32,064 bases of DNA, taken from the NCBI GenBank assembly GCA_025457965.1, contig JALOTJ010000026.1:1-32064 (forward strand), written 5' to 3'. This document shows, piece by piece, positions 8,318-18,812 of this stretch (within the stretch, counting starts at the first letter, position 1; each line of letters begins with the position of its first letter). The notes below the pieces were generated by a model. That model did no database searches. It saw only the letters and a program-made list of their open reading frames with translations, and was not told the origin of the DNA. The position numbers and the translations under genes are program-made. Source of the DNA: Spirochaetota bacterium (lineage in GTDB: Bacteria > Spirochaetota > UBA4802 > UBA5368).

Positions 8318-9244
8318 ATGCGGTTGTCCCAGACTGAATATGAACGGAATCTCCCCTTGCTGAAACGAGACGCTGACCGCTCCAGGGCGGGAAAAAGGAT
8401 CATTCCTGCCGTCGCCGGCGCGACGGTCATGCTGCTATTAGTCTGCGGGCCCGCGGGCGCCGCCGACCTCGTCATTCACCGCGGCGACGGGAGCATAAAC
8501 TGGACCAGATCGTTCATCAGCGCGACAGGGCGTTGTGAGGCGACGGTCGCGTCCGAGGGTGCACCGATCGACCCCGAGGACGGCAGAACGCTTTCCATAA
8601 ACGGGGCTCGAAGCGACACCTACCGCCGGGCGCGCGAGGCCTCTCTTGAAAACCTGCTTCGCGCCATAAAGACAATCCGCATAGATCCCGACCGCAGACT
8701 GGACGACTATCTTCGGGATGATGATACGGTCAGGCGGCGCCTTTCGGAAACGATAGCCGAAGAAACCAGGTTCAGGCGGTATCCGGCCGGCTTTCTGACC
8801 AGTGCCTGCGAGGCGCGGTTAAGCTTCGGCGGCCTTATCGGATCGCTTTCCTGGGACTTCCCGACGATGGAGCTTCCGGTTATCGACAATACGCCGCTGA
8901 AGACCGATTACACCGGACTCATCGTAGACGGGCGTGGTCTTAAACTGGAGCCGATGCTTTTCCCTTCTATTTACGACGGGGACGGCGCCGAGATCTATGG
9001 CAGGACTTTCATCGACAGCCGCTTCGCGCTCAAACACGGCCTCGCGGCCTACTGCCACACCGAAGACGAGGCGCGTACCCTGGGCAGGGCGGGAGACCGT
9101 CCCTATTACTCGGTCGCCCTTAAAAGTATGAACGCCTGTCCGGTTATATCCGAAAAGGACGCACGACGGGTGCTCGCGGCGCAGGCCACAAGAAATAGTT
9201 TGAAACGGTGCAGGGTTGTCATTATACTTGACAGAAACGGCTGA
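8318..9244 (+). CDS. Secreted or anchored LPP20/FlgT-like protein, 308 aa
   Basis: A 25-residue basic N-terminus precedes a hydrophobic segment (IIPAVAGATVMLLLVCGPAGAA, about 28-49), giving a long signal peptide or membrane anchor. The mature part begins DLVIHRGDGSINWTRSFISA and has an LPP20/FlgT-N-like piece in which AREASLENLLRAIKTIRID is the helix usually following 'aR..A...A'. Near residue 205 DYTGLIVDGRGLKLEPMLFP, then SIYDGDGAEIYG, matches a segment I know from LPP20-like lipoproteins of spirochaetes and proteobacteria (TGLivDArGl..pal.P.i.de.g.evYg). FlgT-like proteins stabilise flagellar basal bodies, but the exact role here is not established. No cysteine lipobox is seen. The start lacks a clear SD. 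It follows the DUF115 gene by 48 bases, compatible with one envelope/motility operon. Confidence 0.65.
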   Translation: MRLSQTEYERNLPLLKRDADRSRAGKRIIPAVAGATVMLLLVCGPAGAADLVIHRGDGSINWTRSFISATGRCEATVASEGAPIDPEDGRTLSINGARSDTYRRAREASLENLLRAIKTIRIDPDRRLDDYLRDDDTVRRRLSETIAEETRFRRYPAGFLTSACEARLSFGGLIGSLSWDFPTMELPVIDNTPLKTDYTGLIVDGRGLKLEPMLFPSIYDGDGAEIYGRTFIDSRFALKHGLAAYCHTEDEARTLGRAGDRPYYSVALKSMNACPVISEKDARRVLAAQATRNSLKRCRVVIILDRNG

Positions 9245-9277
9245 CTGATCTCATCACGAACCAGGCCGGAAAGGATC

Positions 9278-10012
9278 ATGAATTCACTGGTACAGATACT
9301 CTCACGAATGATCGGCGGGCTCAACGCCCTCATTGAAAGCACACCGAGAAAAACGGCCGATACGATACGCCAGGGCTTTTTTCTGATGACGGCCATCCTG
9401 CTGATCATTGCGGTCATCATCGGGCACCAGATCGGGAAAAAGGGTGCGCGCAAAATGGGCACCCAGATAGCGGGCGAAACCAACGACGCCTTCGATATCG
9501 ATATTAAACTTGGAAAGCGGGACGGTGATTTCCGGTCCATGCTCGATTCGGAACTCTTGAGCGAAATAAGGGAATCCACAATCAACAAAATACAATTCCC
9601 CGTACAGGGCAGGCTCGAACCGGAGACGGGGGACGGCATAATCGAGCCGCCCTCTCCCGAACGCACCCTTACACCGACGCCCGACATGGACCTGCGCGAC
9701 CGCATATCGGAACCGGCCCGGACCGATGATGTTCGCTCCGCTTCCGACGTGAAAGACCTGAAACGGAGAGATCCGTTCCCCGCGGCCACCGAAAAGCCGG
9801 AAATTATAAAGGACGAACGGACGGAGAGCATTCTGAAACCGGGCACACTGGACGACATCGACCGCGTGCCGCCCCCGTTGACCGAGAAGCCGCTGGTTCG
9901 CGAAAACCGCGCGCCGGCGGATAAGGAATCCGCGGAGCCCGTTAAAAAGCTCAAACGCCGCCCGGCGGAACTGCGGCCAATCCGAAAAGACACGGGAATA
10001 ATCGCGAAATGA
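9278..10012 (+). CDS. Single-pass membrane protein with long charged, proline-rich tail
   Basis: A 244-residue protein with a good start: GGAAAGGATC precedes ATG 9278 by a few bases. Residues 1-32 are probably cytoplasmic and residues 35-52 are one membrane helix (FFLMTAILLIIAVIIGHQIG). The remainder has no hydrophobic core. It is rich in Asp, Glu, Lys, Arg and Pro (IEPPSPERTLTPTPDMD, VPPPLTEKPLVRENRAP), so it is likely disordered, ending with a basic stretch KKLKRRPAELRPIRKD. This resembles a periplasmic or cytoplasmic linker more than an enzyme. I do not recognise the family. The gene overlaps the next (TPR) gene by four bases (ATGA), so the two are probably co-translated and may act as an envelope pair. 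Confidence 0.65.
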   Translation: MNSLVQILSRMIGGLNALIESTPRKTADTIRQGFFLMTAILLIIAVIIGHQIGKKGARKMGTQIAGETNDAFDIDIKLGKRDGDFRSMLDSELLSEIRESTINKIQFPVQGRLEPETGDGIIEPPSPERTLTPTPDMDLRDRISEPARTDDVRSASDVKDLKRRDPFPAATEKPEIIKDERTESILKPGTLDDIDRVPPPLTEKPLVRENRAPADKESAEPVKKLKRRPAELRPIRKDTGIIAK

Positions 10013-10875
10013 AACGCTTGCCGCTTGTACCCGCCATCGTACTGCTCTCATTCACCTGCCTGATGGCCCAGGGCGCTTCGCAGACCGAGGCCATAATCCG
10101 AAGCATCCTCGAGGGCGAAGTTCCCGCGGAAAAGAAGGAGGCCGCGCCTAAAACGCCGCTCCCCGCGGAAAAGAAGCCCGTTCAGCCCGCACAGAAAGAT
10201 GACAAGCCCGGCAGGGGCGCGCAGGCACCAGGACCGGACGAGGTGCTGCTAAAAACGGGAATCCAGCTGTACGGCGCCAGGATGAACCAGGCGGCGCTGG
10301 TGAAATTCAACGAGCTTAAATCCAAATACCCCGAAAGCCCCTTCAGGGACTCGGCGGCGATATGGGCGGGAAAGATACACTTCAGCGCGAACAGGCCGGC
10401 GGAGGCCGTCCGGGAATATGCGTCCATAGCCGAAGACTCCGGGGAATACCCGATGGCGCTCTATTCAATCGGCGAGGCCTATTATAAAGGCGGTACTATT
10501 GCCGGGGCGATAGAGTCGTTTTACAAGCTATCCTCGCAGTTTCCCGACCACGAACGCTCGGACGACGCGCTGCTGTTCCTGGGCAACATCTACCTGAACG
10601 GCGGCAACGGCACCCAGGCGCTTGAAACGGCGATCAATATAATCAGGTATTATCCCGACCGCGAAACGGTCGACGACGCGTACTATCTCATGGCCAAGGT
10701 CTTCGAAAAAGACCGGACCCTAAAAGACATGGAAACCGCGCGGCGCGTCTATCGCGCGTTTTTAAAGAGGGCGAACGACGAGGGGTCCCCGCACTTTCGC
10801 AACTCCCCGCTTAAGGCGCGGGTCGAACGCGATCTGCGCTACATCGAATCGACTTATTTTAAAATGGGAAAATAG
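10009..10875 (+). CDS. Periplasmic TPR protein, YbgF/BamD-like
   Basis: A 288-residue protein starting at ATG 10009 inside the stop of the preceding gene (ATGA). It has a signal peptide (MKRLPLVPAIVLLSFTCLMAQG), then a linker rich in Lys, Pro and Ala at residues 35-75 (PAEKKEAAPKTPLPAEKKP) in which a 15-base unit is repeated. At least four TPR-like units follow: LKTGIQLYGARMNQAALVKF, AIWAGKIHFSANRPAEAVRE, ALYSIGEAYYKGGTIAGAIE, ALLFLGNIYLNGGNGTQALE. The spacing and 'YP.S....A' signatures (SKYPESPFRDSA, SQFPDHERSDDAL) are those of BamD and of the YbgF/CpoB C-terminal domain, so it is likely a periplasmic scaffold. No lipobox is clear, which argues against a true BamD. It closes the five-gene block that begins at the HATPase-HDOD gene. 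Confidence 0.72.
   Translation: MKRLPLVPAIVLLSFTCLMAQGASQTEAIIRSILEGEVPAEKKEAAPKTPLPAEKKPVQPAQKDDKPGRGAQAPGPDEVLLKTGIQLYGARMNQAALVKFNELKSKYPESPFRDSAAIWAGKIHFSANRPAEAVREYASIAEDSGEYPMALYSIGEAYYKGGTIAGAIESFYKLSSQFPDHERSDDALLFLGNIYLNGGNGTQALETAINIIRYYPDRETVDDAYYLMAKVFEKDRTLKDMETARRVYRAFLKRANDEGSPHFRNSPLKARVERDLRYIESTYFKMGK
10123..10176 (+). repeat. Short in-frame direct repeat in the TPR gene linker
   Basis: The 15-base unit CCCGCGGAAAAGAAG occurs at 10123-10137 and again at 10162-10176, exactly 39 bases (13 codons) apart. It encodes PAEKK both times in the proline/lysine linker. This looks like a small internal duplication in a low-complexity linker. Confidence 0.8.
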
Positions 10876-10877
10876 GC

Positions 10878-11342
10878 CTACTTCAGGGCGACGTTCATTT
10901 CGAGCTGGCCGAACGGACTGTAGAGACTGATCGCCAGCGTGGTCTGTTTTACGTGGGTGATGGTGAAGTTCTTGCCGTCGATAACGGTTGGCGTGGTGAT
11001 CTCGATGCGCTTGCCGGAATAGGCGAATATATTCATGGCGTTGCCCGTTATCATGTTGGCGAGCTCGCCTATAATGTCCTTGTATTCGGTCTTCATCTGC
11101 CCTTCGGAAAGCCCCGGGGCCAGAATTTCGGCGATCTTGTAGACCATGTTGTATCCCATGCTGTAGACGACCTCGCCGCTGATCGATCCGGTTATGCCGA
11201 TAAGAATCGCCACCTCGTGAGAAGGCTCGGGGGATTCCTTTATGGAAAGTTTGCCCCTTTTCAAATCGACGCCTACAACGGATTTGAAGACCGCGCCCGC
11301 CGCTTCAAGAAACGGATTAACGTATTCAGCGTTTATGTTCAT
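10878..11342 (-). CDS. cheX: CheX-family chemotaxis protein (CheY-P phosphatase)
   Basis: A 154-residue protein with the CheC/CheX/FliY fold. It begins MNINAEYVNPFLEAAGAVFK, the usual start of CheX ('.e.inpFi.a...vf..m'). The phosphatase signature ExxN is present in DIIGELANMITGNAMNIF (about residues 90-107), the 'E..N.itG.a' motif whose Glu and Asn insert into the CheY active site. CheX dephosphorylates CheY-P and so ends flagellar-motor signals; in spirochaetes it replaces CheZ. The frame extends upstream to 11423, but ATG 11342 has AGAGGG with proper spacing and starts where homologues start. The stop lies two bases from that of the convergent TPR gene. No other che genes are in the window. 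A function as a generic CheX-like domain in non-motile signalling cannot be excluded. Confidence 0.85.
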   Translation of the reverse strand: MNINAEYVNPFLEAAGAVFKSVVGVDLKRGKLSIKESPEPSHEVAILIGITGSISGEVVYSMGYNMVYKIAEILAPGLSEGQMKTEYKDIIGELANMITGNAMNIFAYSGKRIEITTPTVIDGKNFTITHVKQTTLAISLYSPFGQLEMNVALK

Positions 11343-11447
11343 AGCCGCCCTCTTTCCCCTTGCATGTCCCTGTGGTGCGGTCGCAGCGGTAGCAAGCTCC
11401 TCCGTACGATTCCACAACAGCACTTGTACAACTTAAACCGGACAATA

Positions 11448-12587
11448 TCAATCAAAATTTAAATTTTTTGAGACCTTTGACTTTTCAAGAAAAACGGTCA
11501 TCATGTTAATGTACACGGCATTCGTTTTGTCGTTTTTGAGCTTCATTTCCACGGCCTCGTACTGTGCCGCGGCGGGCTCCCTGAGCGGCACATCTTTAAG
11601 GAGCGGCGTAAACACATACAGTCCGTCGAAAGAAGAGATTACCCGGGAAGAGCTGCCGCTTTTAAGCGAAAGACAGTCGCCGATGAATAGCGGCGAATCG
11701 CTGAGGGAATAGAGCACGTTCCCCTTTTCTCCGGCCTCCCTCACCGGTTCTCCCACCTTGAATACCGACGAGATGCGCACTCCGCCGCCAAGGCGCGCCG
11801 CGGCCTTTTCGAAGGATCCGCCCTCCAGGGACAGGCGGTCTATCTCACCGGCTATTTCTTTTTTCTTCGCTTCGAACTTGCGGTCCTCCAGCTTGGATTT
11901 AACGCGCTGGCGGTCCGTTTTCGGGTCTTTGACCTCGGACCGGTTTGCGGCAAGCTCACCGTCGACCTCGGCGTCGCTCACCCTGAGGCTCTCGGCCCAA
12001 CGTTTCCTGAGCTCGGAGTTCGAGGCATAGCAGTAACGGATCTGGAGCCTGGAATTATCCACGGCGCTGCGGGTTATGATTTCATCCCGCGAGACCCCCA
12101 CCCCGCCCTGAATCATGCGCACCATTTCCTCGTTTACAAGGTCCTCGCGCACCATGACGTAGTAATCGTTAAGACTGAGGTGGTGATGGTCGAGAAACAG
12201 GTTGAGGTGCTGGCGGTTGAATTTCCCGGATTCGTCTCTGAACATTGGCATTTCGCGGATAACGCGCTTGATCCTGTCGTCCGACACCTGCATGCCGAGC
12301 TCACGCGCCTTCTGAAGCTGGAGGCGGTAGCGGATCATGCTGTCGAGGATATAGTGCTGCATCTCCTTGCTGTTGACGTCCGGGACCCTCTGCGATACGC
12401 TGTTGCGGTAACGGAGAAAATCGAGGTGATGGACCTTCTCGCCGTTGACGACGGCCACGATGCTCTTGTCCACGCCGAGCCGCGACATGAAATCCGGCAT
12501 CCCGAAAGAGATGATGATGACCAGAACAAAGAAACCGACTATGGCGTATCCCGCGATCTTTATGACAGGCGACTTTGAATCAAACAT
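11448..12587 (-). CDS. PpiD/SurA-N-like membrane-anchored periplasmic chaperone without a clear PPIase domain
   Basis: A 379-residue protein with one N-terminal membrane helix (VIKIAGYAIVGFFVLVIIIS, about 8-28) and a periplasmic body, like PpiD. Residues 38-180 match the SurA_N/PpiD N-terminal chaperone domain: SIVAVVNGEKVHHLDFLRYR, then MIRYRLQLQKARELGMQVSD and FNRQHLNLFLDHHHLSLNDY, close to PpiD ('f.....f...l...g.s...f...'). A charged helical stretch (RQRVKSKLEDRKFEAKKKEI) follows. I see no typical parvulin signature (HILv..e..A), and the length is well below E. coli PpiD (623), so it probably works as a chaperone rather than an isomerase. The ATG at 12587 has AAGG about eight bases upstream. 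A candidate promoter and a leader hairpin lie at 12615-12674. Confidence 0.75.
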   Translation of the reverse strand: MFDSKSPVIKIAGYAIVGFFVLVIIISFGMPDFMSRLGVDKSIVAVVNGEKVHHLDFLRYRNSVSQRVPDVNSKEMQHYILDSMIRYRLQLQKARELGMQVSDDRIKRVIREMPMFRDESGKFNRQHLNLFLDHHHLSLNDYYVMVREDLVNEEMVRMIQGGVGVSRDEIITRSAVDNSRLQIRYCYASNSELRKRWAESLRVSDAEVDGELAANRSEVKDPKTDRQRVKSKLEDRKFEAKKKEIAGEIDRLSLEGGSFEKAAARLGGGVRISSVFKVGEPVREAGEKGNVLYSLSDSPLFIGDCLSLKSGSSSRVISSFDGLYVFTPLLKDVPLREPAAAQYEAVEMKLKNDKTNAVYINMMTVFLEKSKVSKNLNFD

Positions 12588-12614
12588 TGTATACCTTCAG
12601 GAACCGGATTATCG

Positions 12615-12630
12615 GGGCGCCGAAGCGCCC
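12615..12630 (-). repeat. Leader hairpin GGGCGC-CGAA-GCGCCC
   Basis: A perfect 6-bp GC stem with a four-base loop (12615-12620 / 12625-12630) lies between the Trm112-like gene and the PpiD-like gene. No T-run follows on the minus strand, so it is not a typical intrinsic terminator. It would sit in the 5' leader of the PpiD-like mRNA if the promoter at 12647-12674 is used. Confidence 0.5.
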
Positions 12631-12646
12631 GTTCTCGAGGAAGGGG

Positions 12647-12674
12647 AAATTATTCCGCTCCGCGTATTTGTCAA
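12647..12674 (-). promoter_or_regulatory. Candidate promoter for the PpiD-like gene
   Basis: Reading the minus strand, TTGACA (12669-12674) is a perfect -35 box and TAATTT (12647-12652) follows after 16 bases. The predicted start would fall near 12640, about 53 bases before the ATG at 12587. The box partly overlaps the 3' end of the Trm112-like gene only in its upstream flank. The -10 is weak. Confidence 0.45.
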
Positions 12675-12679
12675 CGTAA

Positions 12680-12847
12680 TTACGAGCCCTGCTCGGCTTC
12701 GTCGGCCAGCATGACCGGAATGCCGTCCTTGACGGGATACCGCCGGGAGCATTCGGTACAGATGATCTTTTCGTTTTTCGCGTCGTATTCGATATCGCCC
12801 TTGCAGACCGGGCAGGCGAGAATGTCCAGGAGTTTGGTGTCGATCAT
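12680..12847 (-). CDS. Trm112/UPF0434-family small zinc-ribbon-like protein, 55 aa
   Basis: This small gene reads MIDTKLLDILACPVCKGDIE, continues to KIICTECSRRYPVKDGIPVM and ends LADEAEQGS. The pattern CPVCK...C.EC, with 'YPV.DGIPvml...A', is the hallmark of Trm112-like/UPF0434 (YcaR) proteins of about 55-65 residues. Eukaryotic and archaeal Trm112 activates methyltransferases. The bacterial role is less clear, but many members retain the four zinc-binding cysteines; here they are at residues 12, 15, 30 and 33. The start ATG 12847 and stop TAA 12680-12682 fit the family length exactly. It lies divergent from dnaE, with 181 bases between starts. The protein is too short for common ORF cut-offs and is easily missed. 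Confidence 0.9.
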   Translation of the reverse strand: MIDTKLLDILACPVCKGDIEYDAKNEKIICTECSRRYPVKDGIPVMLADEAEQGS

Positions 12848-13028
12848 GGTATAAAGCCGCCCCTATTATGATTTATCGCGCCGGATGGGCCGATCGTCGC
12901 CGTCGCGCACCATTCCGGTGGAGTATCGAAGCGGCCGACAAATCAGTCAATAAAAATATGCCCTTATTTTTTTTGATTAATATGCTTGAAATTATGTCCC
13001 CTCCGCCCCACCGTAGTATATTCCCGTC

Positions 13029-16469
<3,441 letters not shown>

Positions 16470-16487
16470 TGCACGAAGTCCGCTGCC

Positions 16488-17561
16488 TCAGGGCTCCGCG
16501 GCGTAACGCAGGTAGTCCCTGAGCAGAGTATACCCCGTCGATTTTTCCAGAATTCTGCGGTTTTCGCCGTTTACGGTCAGCCGGATACCGGCGAACCCCC
16601 CCAAATCGTGCACGAGCATCTGCGCGAGCGAGGCCGCCGTTGAGGCGTCGGTTACGCAGCCTTCCTGCATGTTGATGACGATGGGCGAGTCCGCCTCGAA
16701 CTTGACCGTCGCCACCCCCCTGGTTATCGCGTTTTTGAGCTTCCCGTCCACCTCGCGGAGATTGCGGTTGGTGTAATGTCCGGCAAGGTAGAATTCTCCG
16801 GTTCTCAGCCCGGCGTACCTCGTTTCGGAATCGACACCGAGGACATCGCCGTCCACCCATACCCGCCGTTCGTCGATGCGGTAGAGAAGCTTCGCGGGAG
16901 GACCATCCCCCTCCCGTGACGACAGACCGGTTGAAACGACCGCAACGTCCGCAACGCGACCCCTGTCGTTGACGCTCTTTACGAACCTGTTGACCGTATC
17001 GGCGGCCTCACCCGCCGGCGCCTCGGTATTGAGCCCCCTGATATAAAAATGGCGCAGAAACCTCTGCCGGTCGCCGCGCAGATCGTTGACGAAGGAATTG
17101 ACGATCGTGTCCCTCGTCGAGATCATGTCGAGCACCGATAGAGGGTTCTGCTCGATCTCCGTAATCTCCCCCATGTTCCGCGCGGTTCCGAGCAACAGGA
17201 AGTTGGCCCCGAGCGATTCGAATCCCCTGCCGCGTGAAAGAATGATATAGGAGACGAGGAAGGTGCGCAAGAGCTTCCTGCCGTCCGTGTCTCCCAGGTC
17301 CGCCCCCAGACCGGCGGCGTAATCCATCACCAGCGCGAACGGGGCGCCCTCCTCGCGGATGAACCGGAATAGATCAGTGCGTATGAATGCGGTGTTCCCG
17401 GTCCTTGCCAGGATCTTTTTAATCATGGGAATGGAGTTCAGGTTCAGAAAGCGCGACTCGACCTCGAGGCCGAACCTGCCCAGCGCGCCGCGGATACTCG
17501 CCGATGCCCGTTTGTTCTCGGACATCAAAAGGACCTTTCGGGATGTTCGTAATGCTTCCAT
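16488..17561 (-). CDS. Hypothetical protein with receiver-like N-terminus, 357 aa
   Basis: The first 120 residues look like a response-regulator or pseudo-receiver fold: RKVLLMSENKRASASIRGAL, then GLEVES, resembles strand 1, helix 1 and strand 2 of a receiver, and PFALVMDYAAGLGADL could be strand 3, though the acidic pocket is not convincing. The middle part is charged and helical. The C-terminal third (TRYAGLRTGEFYLAGHYTN and VNMQEGC-like NMQEGCVTDASTAASLAQML) has no family I can name. ATG 17561 keeps the first strand intact but has no SD. ATG 17525 (MSENKRAS) is preceded by AAGGT, and a TATAAA lies just upstream of 17561. I keep 17561 because the receiver strand argues for it. It converges with dnaE (18 bases). 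Confidence 0.55.
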   Translation of the reverse strand: MEALRTSRKVLLMSENKRASASIRGALGRFGLEVESRFLNLNSIPMIKKILARTGNTAFIRTDLFRFIREEGAPFALVMDYAAGLGADLGDTDGRKLLRTFLVSYIILSRGRGFESLGANFLLLGTARNMGEITEIEQNPLSVLDMISTRDTIVNSFVNDLRGDRQRFLRHFYIRGLNTEAPAGEAADTVNRFVKSVNDRGRVADVAVVSTGLSSREGDGPPAKLLYRIDERRVWVDGDVLGVDSETRYAGLRTGEFYLAGHYTNRNLREVDGKLKNAITRGVATVKFEADSPIVINMQEGCVTDASTAASLAQMLVHDLGGFAGIRLTVNGENRRILEKSTGYTLLRDYLRYAAEP

Positions 17562-17755
17562 TTTTTATAGTGATGACAGTCCGATACTTCACAGGCAGGA
17601 CCGCGTTCCCCTGGCAGGGCCGGAAAGAACGCGCCATCCCGTGTCGATTACCGTTTCATTTATACACTGACACAATGATACAAATCATCCAGCCGATGAA
17701 ATGGCAAGATTATTTCATCGGGCCGGGCGACTTTATTCCACATGGCGAAAATCCC

Positions 17756-17784
17756 TTGACGCGGCCGCAGGGCCCGGATACTCG
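17756..17784 (+). promoter_or_regulatory. Possible promoter just before the methyltransferase ATG
   Basis: TTGACG (17756-17761) and TACTCG (17779-17784) are 17 bases apart. Transcription would begin within a few bases of ATG 17794, giving a nearly leaderless message, which would agree with the lack of an SD there. The -10 match is poor, and the sequence would be coding if the upstream ATG 17701 is the true start. Confidence 0.25.
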
Positions 17785-17793
17785 TTTGTACCG

Positions 17794-18642
17794 ATGGAAG
17801 AAGCTCACTGCATCCTCTGCGGTCCGGCGAAGCGCAGGGCCGTTTTCACCCGGTCCCCGGCCGGGGGCGAGGCGTTTACGCTGGTGCGATGCGCCTCATG
17901 CGGCCTGCGATATCTTTCGCCGCGTCCCACCGAAAAGGAAATAGGCCGGTATTACCAGTCCACCTACTTCACACGGCGGACCGACCGCGGCTACGATAAC
18001 TATTTCGCGCCCGGAACGCGGGCGCAGATCGAACGCCTCTTCCTGCTCAATCTGGAAGACCTCGGCTTTTCCGAATATGAGCGCTCTCTCCGGGGACCCC
18101 GCAGGGCGCTCGACATCGGCTGCGCCGCGGGTTATTTCGTGAACATGCTGGCGGCCCGCGGATGGAAGGCCTCGGGCATCGATATCTCCGAAAGCTGCGT
18201 GGCGTTTGCGCGTGACCGGCTGAAGCTCGACGTGACACGGGGCGGCTACCTCGAAAAAAAATACCGGCACAGGTTCGACCTCATAAGCCTATGGGCGACC
18301 ATAGAGCACCTGCACCGCCCCGACCTCTTTCTTCAAAAGATCCATAGCGACCTCGGCGACGGCGGAAGACTCTACCTTTCCACCTGCCGCGCGGGCGGCG
18401 CGAGCTTCATGCGTTTCTTCGGCAGCCGCTGGAGGTATTATAACTTCCCCGAGCACCTCTACTTCTTCTCGATCGGCCAGATGATGCGTCTTCTCAAAGC
18501 AAACGGATTCCGGCCCGTGGCCTGCAGCACCTACGGCAGCGGATTCGGAAGGCCCGGATCCTTTTTGAGAAAAACGGCCGATCTCGCTGCAAAGCGCTTC
18601 AACATGGGGGACATGATGGTCGTTGCCGCGGAGAAGGCCTGA
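17794..18642 (+). CDS. Class I SAM-dependent methyltransferase with N-terminal zinc ribbon
   Basis: A 282-residue protein from ATG 17794 (MEEAHCILCG). It begins with two Cys pairs (CILCG ... CASCGLRYLSPRP) of the methyltransferase zinc-ribbon type. A class I Rossmann methyltransferase domain follows: motif I RALDIGCAAGYFVNMLA, motif II ASGIDISESCVAFAR, and a post-II segment FDLISLWATIEHLHRPDLFL typical of methyltransferase type 11/12 families. The C-terminus (YYNFPEHLYFFSIGQMMRLL) is common in sugar- or lipid-modifying members, where a 'HLyyFs..tl..ll...GF' segment occurs. The substrate is not known. An in-frame ATG at 17701 would add 31 unrelated residues. Neither start has a clear SD, and the family usually begins close to the first Cys pair. 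It is divergent from the receiver-like gene. Confidence 0.82.
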   Translation: MEEAHCILCGPAKRRAVFTRSPAGGEAFTLVRCASCGLRYLSPRPTEKEIGRYYQSTYFTRRTDRGYDNYFAPGTRAQIERLFLLNLEDLGFSEYERSLRGPRRALDIGCAAGYFVNMLAARGWKASGIDISESCVAFARDRLKLDVTRGGYLEKKYRHRFDLISLWATIEHLHRPDLFLQKIHSDLGDGGRLYLSTCRAGGASFMRFFGSRWRYYNFPEHLYFFSIGQMMRLLKANGFRPVACSTYGSGFGRPGSFLRKTADLAAKRFNMGDMMVVAAEKA

Positions 18643-18665
18643 CCGACGGGCTTCGATCAAAAGTA

Positions 18666-18695
18666 TTGACAGAAAACATCGCATCGCCCTAATCT
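18666..18695 (+). promoter_or_regulatory. Candidate panC promoter
   Basis: Perfect -35 TTGACA at 18666-18671 and TAATCT at 18690-18695 (18-base spacer), inside the 170-base gap between the methyltransferase and panC. The resulting leader would be about 110 bases long. Its first part has two GGATCC copies (18718-18723, 18731-18736) that could pair around a short loop. Confidence 0.45.
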
Positions 18696-18812
18696 CGACG
18701 GAATACGGAAGACGGCGGATCCCATCAGAGGATCCATTCCTTCCGGGAGCCGCACGCATTCCTGTCGGAGCACCGGGAAACCGCGCGGGGGACCCGGGGC
18801 CAGGAGACCGCA

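Noticed and set aside
9228..9233. TTGACA as a promoter for the gene at 9278
   Set aside because: No -10-like hexamer at 16-19 bases, and it lies in the end of the upstream coding region.
9106..9993. A 295-codon minus-strand frame rich in Ser and Arg
   Set aside because: It lies antisense to the membrane protein gene 9278-10012 and the end of the LPP20-like gene, which have SD sites and operon overlap. Its composition is typical of a shadow frame.
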